Origin: Candidatus Enterococcus ferrettii
Lineage (GTDB): Bacteria; Bacillota; Bacilli; Lactobacillales; Enterococcaceae
Reading direction: 5' to 3'
Length of the DNA stretch: 45,165 nucleotides
Assembly: GCF_017377655.1 (NCBI RefSeq)
Contig: NZ_JAFREL010000013.1
Span: 1 to 45,165, forward strand
Position 1 is the stretch's first letter, and each line of letters starts with the position of its first letter. Positions 37,197 through 45,165 of the stretch are shown piece after piece. Below the pieces are notes generated by a model that ran no database searches, was not told where the DNA came from, and saw nothing but the letters and a program-made list of their open reading frames with translations. Position numbers and translations under genes: made by a program.

Positions 37197-37935
37197 TTTA
37201 TCACTAGTTCTTTCTTTCGGGTTAGCGCTTATCGCTATAGCAATAAGCCAAAAAGAAAAATTAGATTTGTCAAAGGATATTTTCTATAGTATCTTTCGAG
37301 CGGTTATCCAATTAGTCATTGTGGGTTATGTATTGAAGTACATTTTCCAGGTAGATAATAATTTTTTAACGACTGCTATGAGTTTATTTATTGTATTTAA
37401 CGCTGCTTGGAATGCCCACAAACGTAATCCTAGTCGGCATAAGAAATATATACATTCCTTGTTAGCCATTCTAATTAGCACTTATGTGACTTTGGGCGTA
37501 TTGATTCTGTCGGGAGCTATACAATTTATCCCTTCACAAATTGTTCCTATTACTGGGATGATTGCCAGCAACTCGATGGTTGCAATCGGCTTGTGCTATC
37601 GCAACCTAAATACACAGTTTCATGATCAGCGGCAGCAAGTTTTGGAAAAACTAGCTTTAGGGGCCTCCGTAAAACTAGCCGCTCAGCCAATTCTACAACA
37701 CAGCATCAAAACGGCAATGCAGCCTACCATCGATTCTGCTAAAACAGTAGGCTTAGTAAGTTTGCCGGGTATGATGTCCGGGTTGATTTTTGCAGGTTTA
37801 GATCCTGTCCATGCCATCAAATATCAGATCATGGTTACTTTCATGCTGCTGTCTGCTACTAGTTTAGGTTCAATTATTGGGGGCTATAGTGCTTATAAAA
37901 ATTATTTTAACGAAATGCATCAACTAGTTGATTAG
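37177..37935 (+). CDS. fetB: ABC transporter permease, FetB/YbbM (UPF0014) type
   Basis: 252-aa membrane protein with about seven hydrophobic helices. Family-typical segments are YSIFRAVIQLVIVGYVLKYIF, the central PITGMIASNSMVAIGLCYRNL and VGLVSLPGMMSGLIFAGLDPVHAIKYQIM. The start lies inside the fetA end, with AAAGGAGG 9-10 nt upstream, and translation is probably coupled. It forms the membrane part of the FetA-FetB metal (probably iron) exporter. A strong bidirectional terminator follows. Confidence 0.87.
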   Translation: MNLSVNNLSLVLSFGLALIAIAISQKEKLDLSKDIFYSIFRAVIQLVIVGYVLKYIFQVDNNFLTTAMSLFIVFNAAWNAHKRNPSRHKKYIHSLLAILISTYVTLGVLILSGAIQFIPSQIVPITGMIASNSMVAIGLCYRNLNTQFHDQRQQVLEKLALGASVKLAAQPILQHSIKTAMQPTIDSAKTVGLVSLPGMMSGLIFAGLDPVHAIKYQIMVTFMLLSATSLGSIIGGYSAYKNYFNEMHQLVD

Positions 37936-37941
37936 GTTTAG

Positions 37942-37985
37942 AAAAAAAGGTTTACGATCCTTTTACCGATCGTAAACCTTTTTTT
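37942..37985. terminator. Bidirectional terminator between fetB and ilvA
   Basis: An 18-bp perfect stem (A7-GGTTTACGATC / GATCGTAAACC-T7, loop 8 nt). It ends fetB on + and the ilv operon on minus, and reaches the ilvA stop codon. Confidence 0.92.
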
Positions 37986-39240
37986 AGACTAATAATCCAT
38001 ATAATGTTTGATTCTCACTTAAATCAATGTAGTTAGGATCAAATTGTTTAATATTTTTTAGCAGAGCAGGCAAATCCTCTTTACGTTTAAGTAAAATCCC
38101 TAAGATAACTGGTCCAGCACCTCGATTAATTTTCTTCGTATATTCAAATCTAGTAATATCGTCATCTGGTCCCAGAACCTCGGTAACAAATTCCTTCAAT
38201 GCCCCTGGACGTTGTGGGAAGCTTACTACAAAATAATGTTTTAAGCCTTCATACATTAATGAACGTTCTTCAATTTCTGCCATACGATTAATATCATTAT
38301 TCCCGCCGCTGATGATGCATATGACCGTTTTCCCTTTGATCTCATCCTTCAACGGCTCCAAAGCTGCTACACTCAAAGCACCTGCCGGTTCAGCAACAAT
38401 CGCTTGTTTGCCATACATTTCTAGAATTGTTGAACATACTAAACCTTCATCTACTGTTACTAAATTGTCAACGTATTTGTTAGCATGGACATAGGTAATC
38501 TCTCCAACCCTTTTAACTGCAGCGCCATCAACAAATTTATCGATTTCGTCTAGTTCAATCGGTCCTTCATTATCAAAAGCCGCTTGCATTGAAGGAGCCC
38601 CTGCCGGTTCAACACCAATTACTTTAGTTGTCGGCGAAGTGTTTTTTACATAGGAAGAAACTCCACTAATCAATCCCCCGCCTCCAATAGCTGCTAAGAT
38701 ATAATCTGGCTTGAATCCCTCTCGTTCAGCATCAGTCATCATTTCCAAAGCCAAGGTTCCCTGACCAGCAATGATATTAGGATCATTAAAAGGATCAATA
38801 AATGTCATTCCATTTTCTTCACAATACTTCTTTGCTGCTGTTGCAGATGCATCAAACGTATCCCCTACTAAAAAAATTTTGGCGTTATCTCCACCAAAAA
38901 ATTGAACTTGAGACACTTTTTGCTGAGGAGTTGTGCTAGGCATAAAAATCGCTGCTTGAGTATTTAACTCATGACAGGTATATGCAACACCCTGCGCATG
39001 ATTTCCCGCACTGGCACAAACAACCCCTTTTTGCAATTGAGCTGTTGATAACTTTTTAATTGCATAGTAAGCACCCCTTAGTTTAAACGAGCGAACCTTT
39101 TGCAGATCCTCTCGTTTAAACAGAACATTGGCCTGATACTTTTCTGATAGATAACGATCATATTGGAGCGGGGTATGTGTGACTGCGTTTTTCAACAGCT
39201 GATAGGCAGTTCGCACATCACTATCTTTGACGATTTCCAT
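37984..39240 (-). CDS. ilvA: Threonine deaminase (biosynthetic)
   Basis: PLP enzyme turning threonine into 2-oxobutanoate, the entry to isoleucine. PLP lysine Lys53 in SFKLRGAYY, the phosphate-binding GGGGLISG loop and a C-terminal ACT-like regulatory domain (about 330-418, [18 protein letters not shown]) are seen. At 418 aa it is the short form with one regulatory domain. A GTG three codons upstream abuts the Shine-Dalgarno; the ATG at 39240, with AAGGAG 8 nt upstream, is preferred. Last gene of ilvDBNCA, 20 bp after ilvC. Confidence 0.96.
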   Translation of the reverse strand: MEIVKDSDVRTAYQLLKNAVTHTPLQYDRYLSEKYQANVLFKREDLQKVRSFKLRGAYYAIKKLSTAQLQKGVVCASAGNHAQGVAYTCHELNTQAAIFMPSTTPQQKVSQVQFFGGDNAKIFLVGDTFDASATAAKKYCEENGMTFIDPFNDPNIIAGQGTLALEMMTDAEREGFKPDYILAAIGGGGLISGVSSYVKNTSPTTKVIGVEPAGAPSMQAAFDNEGPIELDEIDKFVDGAAVKRVGEITYVHANKYVDNLVTVDEGLVCSTILEMYGKQAIVAEPAGALSVAALEPLKDEIKGKTVICIISGGNNDINRMAEIEERSLMYEGLKHYFVVSFPQRPGALKEFVTEVLGPDDDITRFEYTKKINRGAGPVILGILLKRKEDLPALLKNIKQFDPNYIDLSENQTLYGLLV

Positions 39241-39260
39241 CTTCCACACTCCTTGTCTAA

Positions 39261-40277
<1,017 letters not shown>

Positions 40278-40307
40278 TCAACTATCTATTAAAAGCAAAA
40301 TTTGCGA

Positions 40308-40784
40308 TTAACCTCTGGTAAATCCGGTAACTCCGGTACGAGCCATTTGTTTAATTCCATATGGCTTTAAAACATCAATACATGCATTCACTTTATCGGT
40401 CGATCCAGCAACCTGGACTACTATAGATTTTAGTGAAACATCGACAATATCAGCACGAAACGGATCAATCATTGCTTGAATTTCAGAACGAATCGGGGCT
40501 GGCGCATTAACTTTAACCAAAGCCAACTCTCGTTCTAAATGCGGTTCATCAGTAATATCTGAAACTTTGATTACCGCAATTTGTTTGTTAAGCTGTTTCG
40601 TTACTTGCTCTACTTCAGCAAGTGTATCCGCCTGAATAATCATAGTTAGACGCGAAATTCCCTCTACTTCGGTTGTACCAACTGAAATATTTTCAATATT
40701 TACTTGTCGACGATTTAAAATACTCGTAATTCGACTTAGTGTTCCTGATTGGTTGTGAACTTTTGCTGTAATCATTCTTCGCAT
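40308..40784 (-). CDS. ilvN: Acetolactate synthase small (regulatory) subunit
   Basis: 158-aa regulatory subunit of acetohydroxyacid synthase, giving valine feedback control. The N-terminal ACT domain (KVHNQSGTLSRITSILNRRQVNIENISVG) and a C-terminal domain (ALVKVNAPAPIRSEI...DVSLKSIVVQVAGS) are complete. It starts 1 bp after the ilvB stop, with GGGGGTGG as Shine-Dalgarno inside the ilvB end, so stoichiometric coupled translation is likely. An ATG three codons later is an alternative start. Confidence 0.96.
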   Translation of the reverse strand: MRRMITAKVHNQSGTLSRITSILNRRQVNIENISVGTTEVEGISRLTMIIQADTLAEVEQVTKQLNKQIAVIKVSDITDEPHLERELALVKVNAPAPIRSEIQAMIDPFRADIVDVSLKSIVVQVAGSTDKVNACIDVLKPYGIKQMARTGVTGFTRG

Positions 40785-40785
40785 T

Positions 40786-42495
40786 CTATTCCACCCCCAA
40801 CATTTTATCGTTTGGTTGTCCGGCAGGAATCATAGGAAGGACATGCTCGCGATTATCAACCACTACTTCAATCAGCAGTGAACCTTTTGTAGCAAATGCA
40901 TCTCGCAACTGCTTATCCAAAGTTAACGGATCAGTGATCTTAACCCCGTTAATTCCATATGCTTCCGCCATTTTCATGAAGTCAGGCTGTACATCCAGAA
41001 CCGATTGAGATCGTCGTTCATTGAAGAATTTTTCTTGCCACTGGCGAACCATACCTAACGAGTGATTGTTCATCAAAACAAATTTGATATCTAAGTCGTA
41101 AATATTTAAAATCGCTAATTCTTGATTCGTCATTTGGAATCCGCCATCTCCAACAAATACAACTACTGAACGATCCTTTTCACCAAACTTCGCACCAATT
41201 CCAGCCGGTATACCATAACCCATCGTTCCTAATCCACCACTAGTAATTAACTGGTTAGGAAAACTGAATGGATAAAATTGCGCAACCCACATTTGATGCT
41301 GGCCTACATCTGTAACTACATAAGCATCCCCTTCAGTAATATCAGCTACAATTTCAATTACTTTTTGTGGTTTGATGACCTCAGAGCTATCCTTATAGTG
41401 CAACGGATATTGTTCTTTCCGCTCATGGCAAAGTTCTAACCACTCACTGCAGTCAGGTTTATCTACCTTCTTTTCCAGCATTTGCTGCAACGCAATTTTT
41501 GCATCCGCTACAATTGGAATATCGGTAGGCATGATTTTTCCAATTTCTACTGGATCAATATCAATGTGTGCAATCACTGCCTCTTTTGCAAAAGCTTCGG
41601 GGTTACATGCCAACCGATCATCAAAACGACAGCCAATGCTCAGTAGAAAGTCTGATTCCATCATGGCCATATTTGCAGCGTACGTACCATGCATACCACC
41701 CATTCCCAAAAATAGTTCATGGCTATTAGGAAATACACCCAGCCCTAACAAACTGGAAACTACTGGTACTTGGTAATAATCAATTAGCTTACGGAGTTCT
41801 TCACTACCTTCCGCCGCAGCAACTCCTCCACCTATTAATACAATCGGCTTTTTAGCCTTTGAAAACTGCTTCATCAATCGATCAATTTGAATTTTCGAAG
41901 GAACCGTATTGGGCTGGTAACTTTCTAAATGGACAACATTGTCACATTCTGCATAGGCCTCTAGAACCGTCATATCCTTCGGCAAATCAATAACAACTGG
42001 ACCTTTTCTGCCAGTGGTAGCAATATGGAATGCCTCATGAACAATTTTAGGCAATTCTTCAATATCACGAACCTGGTAGTTGTTCTTAGTAATTGGTAAA
42101 GTAATTCCTAAAACATCTGCTTCCTGAAAAGCATCCTTTCCAATCCCAGGGGTTGTTACCTGTCCAGTAATAACTACGAGAGGAACTGAATCTCCCATGG
42201 CATCAGCAATTCCAGTTACTGCATTCGTAGCTCCTGGACCACTAGTTACAATTACAACACCTGGCTTTCCTGTCGCTTTGGCATATCCTTCAGCCGCATG
42301 GACCGCGCCTTGTTCATGACGAGTCAAGATATTGGGAATCGTTGTTTCATCATAAAGAGCATCGTATAGAGGCAATACGGATCCTCCAGGGTAGCCAAAA
42401 ATAATTTCTACGCCTTGCTTATGCAAACAATCTAAGAGCAAGTGAGCCCCTGACATCTTTTGCCGTTGCTGTGTTTGAGTCTCTACTTTTTCCAT
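40786..42495 (-). CDS. ilvB: Acetolactate synthase large (catalytic) subunit
   Basis: TPP- and FAD-dependent enzyme condensing pyruvate with pyruvate or 2-oxobutanoate. The catalytic Glu is Glu61 in RHEQGAVHAAEG; the TPP/Mg motif is GDGGFQMTNQELAI...MNNHSLGMVRQWQ. 569 aa from the ATG at 42495, chosen because AGGAGG lies 7 nt upstream; the open frame continues 28 codons into the ilvD end with no start signal. An accompanying small subunit gene marks it as the biosynthetic enzyme rather than catabolic AlsS. Confidence 0.97.
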   Translation of the reverse strand: MEKVETQTQQRQKMSGAHLLLDCLHKQGVEIIFGYPGGSVLPLYDALYDETTIPNILTRHEQGAVHAAEGYAKATGKPGVVIVTSGPGATNAVTGIADAMGDSVPLVVITGQVTTPGIGKDAFQEADVLGITLPITKNNYQVRDIEELPKIVHEAFHIATTGRKGPVVIDLPKDMTVLEAYAECDNVVHLESYQPNTVPSKIQIDRLMKQFSKAKKPIVLIGGGVAAAEGSEELRKLIDYYQVPVVSSLLGLGVFPNSHELFLGMGGMHGTYAANMAMMESDFLLSIGCRFDDRLACNPEAFAKEAVIAHIDIDPVEIGKIMPTDIPIVADAKIALQQMLEKKVDKPDCSEWLELCHERKEQYPLHYKDSSEVIKPQKVIEIVADITEGDAYVVTDVGQHQMWVAQFYPFSFPNQLITSGGLGTMGYGIPAGIGAKFGEKDRSVVVFVGDGGFQMTNQELAILNIYDLDIKFVLMNNHSLGMVRQWQEKFFNERRSQSVLDVQPDFMKMAEAYGINGVKITDPLTLDKQLRDAFATKGSLLIEVVVDNREHVLPMIPAGQPNDKMLGVE

Positions 42496-42506
42496 AACGA
42501 TTCCTC

Positions 42507-44189
42507 CTATTCTTCTGGTAGTTTCATAACTCCACCGGTATGAGCCGAAGTAACAAGTGCTGAATAACGCGCCAACCATCCTTTTTTCACTTTTGATTTG
42601 AACTTAGGTAATTGATCCTTGCGTTTCATCATTTCCTCTTCAGAAATATCTGCATTTAATGTACGATTGGTGAGATCAATAGTAATCGTATCCCCATCTT
42701 GTACGAAGGCTAAAGGTCCACCTGCTGCTGCTTCTGGTGATACATGTCCTACCGCAATTCCTCGAGTAGCTCCTGAGAAACGCCCATCCGTGATTAAAGC
42801 AACATCTTTTCCTAAACCTCGTCCAACAATACTTGAGGTTGGTGCCAGCATTTCCGGCATTCCTGGGCCACCTTTTGGTCCTTCATAACGAATTACTACT
42901 ACATGGCCTTTACCAACAGTATGGTTATCAATCGCTTCAACTGCTTCATCATGAGAACTGAAACAAATTGCTTTTCCTTCAAAGACCTTGATGCTTGGAT
43001 CAACACCACCGACTTTAATAACACTTCCTTCAGGAGCAATATTACCGTACAGAATAGACAAACCGCCTACTGGACTATAAGGATTTTCCTTAGGATGGAT
43101 GACTTCTTCATTTTTGATCGTCCAATCTTTAACACTTTCTCTTAATGTTTCTCCTGTGACTGTTATGCGATCTGGATGGATTGCTCCGTCAATTGAAACT
43201 AACTCGTTGATAATTGCTGGAACGCCTCCCGCTTCATGTACATCATGCATAGAATATGCTGAAGATGGTGCAATTTTAGATAAATAGGGAACTCTTTTAG
43301 CTATCTCGTTAATATCTTCTTGGTTGTAGTCAATCTCAGCTTCGTTAGCAATTGCCAATGTGTGCAATACTGTATTGGTTGAACCTCCCATTGCCATGTC
43401 TAATGCAAAAGCATCATCAATTGCTTCTTTCGTCACAATATCTCGTGGTTTAATTTGCTTTTTAACCAATTCCATCAATTGAACTGCTGATTTTTTCACT
43501 AATTCCCGTCTTTCATCAGATACTGCTAAGATAGTTCCGTTACCAGGAAGAGCCAAGCCTAACATCTCAAGTAGGCAATTCATCGAGTTAGCAGTAAACA
43601 TTCCGGCACATGAACCGCAAGTAGGACAAGCATTTTGTTCCATGAAAGTAAAATCTGCTTCTGACATTTGACCTTCCTTAAAGGCACCTACGGCTTCAAA
43701 CATGGAAGACAATGTCGTTTGGTGACCAGTCGGATCAATTCCTGCTTTCATAGGACCTCCGGAACAGAAAATTGCAGGAACGTTGGTACGCATAGCAGCC
43801 ATTATCATTCCTGGTGTAATCTTGTCACAGTTAGGAATGTAGAAGACACCGTCAAACCAATGAGCATTGATTACTGTTTCAGCAGAATCGGCAATCAGCT
43901 CCCGACTTGGTAAAGAATAGCGCATACCGATGTGTCCCATTGCTATACCATCATCTACACCAATTGTATTAAACTCGAACGGAATGCCACCCGCTTCACG
44001 AATCGCTTCTTTAGCGACATCAGCCAGTTCTCTCAGGTGCACATGACCAGGTACAATATCAATGTAGGAATTACATATTGCTATAAATGGCTTATTCATA
44101 TCTTCGATATTCTTGACTTGTCCAGTAGCATAAAGTAAACTACGGGCCGGTGCTGCATCAATTCCCTTTTTTATTTGATCACTTCTCAT
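42507..44189 (-). CDS. ilvD: Dihydroxy-acid dehydratase
   Basis: Iron-sulfur enzyme producing the 2-oxo acids of isoleucine and valine. Cluster cysteines appear in [10 protein letters not shown] and [18 protein letters not shown]; the C-terminal [20 protein letters not shown] block is intact. First structural gene of ilvDBNCA, 560 aa. An ATG three codons upstream sits directly on the Shine-Dalgarno; the ATG at 44189 has GGGAG 9 nt upstream and gives the family MRSDxIKKG start. It lies right behind the leader terminator, so attenuation decides its transcription. The final aminotransferase of the pathway is not in the window. Confidence 0.97.
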   Translation of the reverse strand: MRSDQIKKGIDAAPARSLLYATGQVKNIEDMNKPFIAICNSYIDIVPGHVHLRELADVAKEAIREAGGIPFEFNTIGVDDGIAMGHIGMRYSLPSRELIADSAETVINAHWFDGVFYIPNCDKITPGMIMAAMRTNVPAIFCSGGPMKAGIDPTGHQTTLSSMFEAVGAFKEGQMSEADFTFMEQNACPTCGSCAGMFTANSMNCLLEMLGLALPGNGTILAVSDERRELVKKSAVQLMELVKKQIKPRDIVTKEAIDDAFALDMAMGGSTNTVLHTLAIANEAEIDYNQEDINEIAKRVPYLSKIAPSSAYSMHDVHEAGGVPAIINELVSIDGAIHPDRITVTGETLRESVKDWTIKNEEVIHPKENPYSPVGGLSILYGNIAPEGSVIKVGGVDPSIKVFEGKAICFSSHDEAVEAIDNHTVGKGHVVVIRYEGPKGGPGMPEMLAPTSSIVGRGLGKDVALITDGRFSGATRGIAVGHVSPEAAAGGPLAFVQDGDTITIDLTNRTLNADISEEEMMKRKDQLPKFKSKVKKGWLARYSALVTSAHTGGVMKLPEE

Positions 44190-44212
44190 ATGTTTCATCT
44201 CCCATTCAATTT

Positions 44213-44247
44213 AAAAAAGCATCCCAACAATAAAGTGGGATGCTTTT
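44213..44247 (-). terminator. Attenuator terminator of the ilv operon
   Basis: AAAAGCATCCCA / TGGGATGCTTTT, 12-bp perfect stem, loop 9 nt, six T, ending about 24 bp before the ilvD ATG. It lies between promoter and first gene, so it must be conditional. Confidence 0.88.
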
Positions 44248-44311
44248 GCAAGAATCCCATTCCTTAACGCAAATAGGACTCAAACATTCGGATAAACATT
44301 CCTCCGGTGTT

Positions 44312-44371
44312 CTAAGTCCTGTACTCAATAATTAATAAGACGATTTGATTCATTTGAGTGTACTTGCGCAT
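44312..44371 (-). CDS. ilv operon leader peptide (19 aa)
   Basis: MRKYTQMNQIVLLIIEYRT, with codons 10-15 ATC GTC TTA TTA ATT ATT coding six consecutive branched-chain residues. AAGGAG lies 9-10 nt before the ATG. Two further in-frame ATGs (44425, 44416) lie at or before the expected transcription start and lack a Shine-Dalgarno, so I reject them. The peptide is regulatory: ribosome progress through the Ile/Val/Leu codons reports charged tRNA supply to the downstream attenuator. Confidence 0.8.
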   Translation of the reverse strand: MRKYTQMNQIVLLIIEYRT

Positions 44372-44427
44372 AAAAAACGGCTCCTTATCATTAAGTTTGT
44401 CTAATGATTTTCTCATTAATTTCATTA

Positions 44428-44456
44428 ACTATACCGCTAACAAAATTAAAAGTCAA
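44428..44456 (-). promoter_or_regulatory. ilv operon promoter
   Basis: Minus strand -35 TTGACT (44451-44456), 17-bp spacer, -10 TATAGT (44428-44433). The transcript would begin about 50 nt before the leader peptide ATG. Confidence 0.8.
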
Positions 44457-44458
44457 TG

Positions 44459-44473
44459 AGTTTTCAGAATATT
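44459..44473 (-). promoter_or_regulatory. CodY-like box at the ilv promoter
   Basis: AATATTCTGAAAACT on the minus strand differs from the CodY consensus AATTTTCWGAAAATT at two positions. It abuts the -35 box. CodY represses branched-chain amino acid genes when Ile/Leu/Val and GTP are plentiful. Confidence 0.6.
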
Positions 44474-44563
44474 TTTTACACTTGCGTAAAATGGGATGAT
44501 TTTTTTCATTTCGTAAACGAAAAAAGCGTTTTGACAAATCTTCCTTTGAGATTTTGGCATAAG

Positions 44564-44590
44564 AAAAAGCCCAACAACTGTTGAGCTTTT
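44564..44590 (-). terminator. Terminator of the ABC exporter gene
   Basis: AAAAGCTCAACA / TGTTGGGCTTTT stem (one G-U) followed by T-rich sequence on the minus strand, next to the stop codon. Confidence 0.8.
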
Positions 44591-44593
44591 GTC

Positions 44594-45165
44594 TTACGAT
44601 TGGGCGAATTGGCTATTGTAAAGATTTGCATAAAAATTATCTTTTTCCATCAAGCTATCATGACTACCTTGCTCAATGATTGATCCATTCTTCATGACTA
44701 GAATCAAATCAGCGTTTTTAATCGTTGATAAACGATGAGCAATTACAAAACTTGTCCGCTCACTAGTCAACCGATCCATTGCTTGTTGAATCATTTCTTC
44801 TGTTCTGGTGTCCACACTTGAAGTTGCTTCATCGAGAATTAAGATTTGCGGATCAGCTAAGATAGCACGAGCAATCGTCAGCAATTGTTGTTGTCCTTGA
44901 GAGATTTGCCCATCCTCAGAAGAAATAATTGTGTCGTAACCACTTGGCAATGTACGAATAAAATGGTGACATTGTGCAGCTCTCGCTGCCTGAATTACCT
45001 CTTGACGAGTAGCTTCTGGATTACCATAAGCAATATTTTCTGCTACTGTTCCTTCAAACATCCAAGTATCCTGCAGCACCATACCAAACTTGCGACGAAT
45101 AGCTGCACGTGAAAAGTGATTAACATTCTTGCCATCAATTTCAATCCTCCCACGATTTAAATCGT
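44594..45165 (-). CDS. ABC exporter, C-terminal ATPase domain (5' end outside the window)
   Basis: The frame is open to the window edge; about 190 residues are visible, beginning DLNRGRIEIDGKNVNHFSRAAIRRK. The segment has the Q-loop region (GMVLQDTWMFEGTV), a slightly divergent signature ISQGQQQ, Walker B ILILDEATSSVD, the D-loop and the switch histidine (IAHRLSTIKNADLILV). The order matches the ATPase half of fused exporters of the MsbA/LmrA/EfrAB type, with a membrane domain expected upstream. A shorter ATG-started reading at 45082 would cut the nucleotide-binding domain in half and is not a real start. Substrate unknown. Confidence 0.92.
   Translation of the reverse strand, partial: DLNRGRIEIDGKNVNHFSRAAIRRKFGMVLQDTWMFEGTVAENIAYGNPEATRQEVIQAARAAQCHHFIRTLPSGYDTIISSEDGQISQGQQQLLTIARAILADPQILILDEATSSVDTRTEEMIQQAMDRLTSERTSFVIAHRLSTIKNADLILVMKNGSIIEQGSHDSLMEKDNFYANLYNSQFAQS

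Larger units (their letters stand above)
44213..44371 (-). promoter_or_regulatory. ilv leader with competing hairpins (ribosome-coupled attenuator)
   Basis: Between the leader peptide and terminator are alternative folds: AGGACTTAGA (44311-44320) with TTTGAGTCCT (44275-44284); a stem of 44269-44273 plus 44261-44265 with 44245-44254; and TGGGAT (44254-44259) with ATCCCA of the terminator's 5' arm (44236-44241). The first contains the leader stop codon, so a ribosome finishing the peptide masks it, while one stalled at the Ile/Val/Leu codons leaves it free. Which fold is the true antiterminator cannot be settled by eye. The ilvD to ABC-exporter gap of about 400 bp holds this leader, the promoter, the CodY-like box and the exporter terminator. 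Confidence 0.75.

Noticed and set aside
42496..42579. N-terminal extension of IlvB into the ilvD coding region
   Set aside because: The longer frame has no Shine-Dalgarno and a non-family N-terminus; the ATG at 42495 has AGGAGG and gives a normal-length protein.
44200..44430. T-box riboswitch upstream of ilvD
   Set aside because: The conserved T-box sequence (AGGGTGGNACCGCG-like) and the usual specifier and antiterminator layout are absent; the leader instead encodes a branched-chain-rich peptide.
44490..44550. cre (CcpA) site upstream of the ilv promoter
   Set aside because: The CAAAACGCTTTT stretch on the minus strand has at least three mismatches to the cre consensus at conserved positions.
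45083..45165. ATG at 45082 as the start of a 162-aa ABC protein
   Set aside because: The frame continues to the window edge with typical nucleotide-binding-domain sequence, so the gene is simply cut by the window.

Overview
The window looks like a chromosomal segment of a low-GC Firmicute of the family Enterococcaceae, most likely an Enterococcus other than E. faecalis. Three things point there: a D-aspartate ligase plus racemase pair (23-25 kb), which builds the D-Asx peptidoglycan bridge of E. faecium-type enterococci and relatives; a stand-alone tuf gene (34-35 kb) with streptococcal signature residues, like the tufB known from a subset of enterococci; and a conserved Bacillota housekeeping order (clpX-ysxC, cdaA-cdaR-glmM, rapZ-glmR-whiA, uvrB-uvrA). 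The species assignment is inference. I see no tRNA, rRNA, prophage, IS element or CRISPR array.

Layout. 1-1.6 kb: an unrecognised two-gene unit (441-aa protein, 60-aa membrane protein). 1.7-6.8 kb: a small acidic protein gene running into ysxC, then clpX, a secreted modular GH25 lysozyme and tig, each with its own promoter or terminator. 6.9-9.7 kb: an operon of a 95-aa protein, sppA, an RDD membrane protein and a helical-repeat protein. 9.8-15.4 kb: glmS under a glmS ribozyme, facing the cdaA-cdaR-glmM operon; glmS and glmM feed UDP-GlcNAc synthesis and CdaA makes c-di-AMP. 15.5-19.8 kb: a large pyruvate:ferredoxin oxidoreductase (nifJ) and a divergent cytoplasmic DsbA-like protein. 19.9-24.8 kb: rapZ-glmR-whiA and the D-aspartate ligase/racemase operon. 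24.9-29.8 kb: uvrB-uvrA with a LexA-type box. 29.9-32.9 kb: glnP-glnQ, a glutamine-type ABC importer with tandem binding domains and an upstream GlnR-type box. 33-35.3 kb: a glycerol dehydrogenase-like gene and tuf. 35.5-37.9 kb: an AlkD-like repair protein, an unknown 86-aa protein and a FetA-FetB-type transporter. 38-44.5 kb: the ilvD-ilvB-ilvN-ilvC-ilvA operon for isoleucine/valine synthesis. The window ends inside an ABC exporter ATPase.

The most interesting regulatory element is the ilv leader. It has no T-box; it encodes a 19-residue leader peptide with an uninterrupted Ile-Val-Leu-Leu-Ile-Ile run, followed by alternative hairpins and a strong terminator just before ilvD, and a CodY-like box lies next to the promoter. 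This is classical ribosome-coupled attenuation in a Firmicute. I found no obviously new defence or mobile system. The best candidates for undescribed biology are the unknown small genes and the regulatory architectures listed in the findings.

Many longest-ORF starts are too long. For ysxC, clpX, nifJ, uvrB, ilvA, ilvB, ilvD, cdaA, fetA, the D-Asp ligase and the 441-aa gene I moved the start to the codon with a properly spaced Shine-Dalgarno sequence and a family-like N-terminus.
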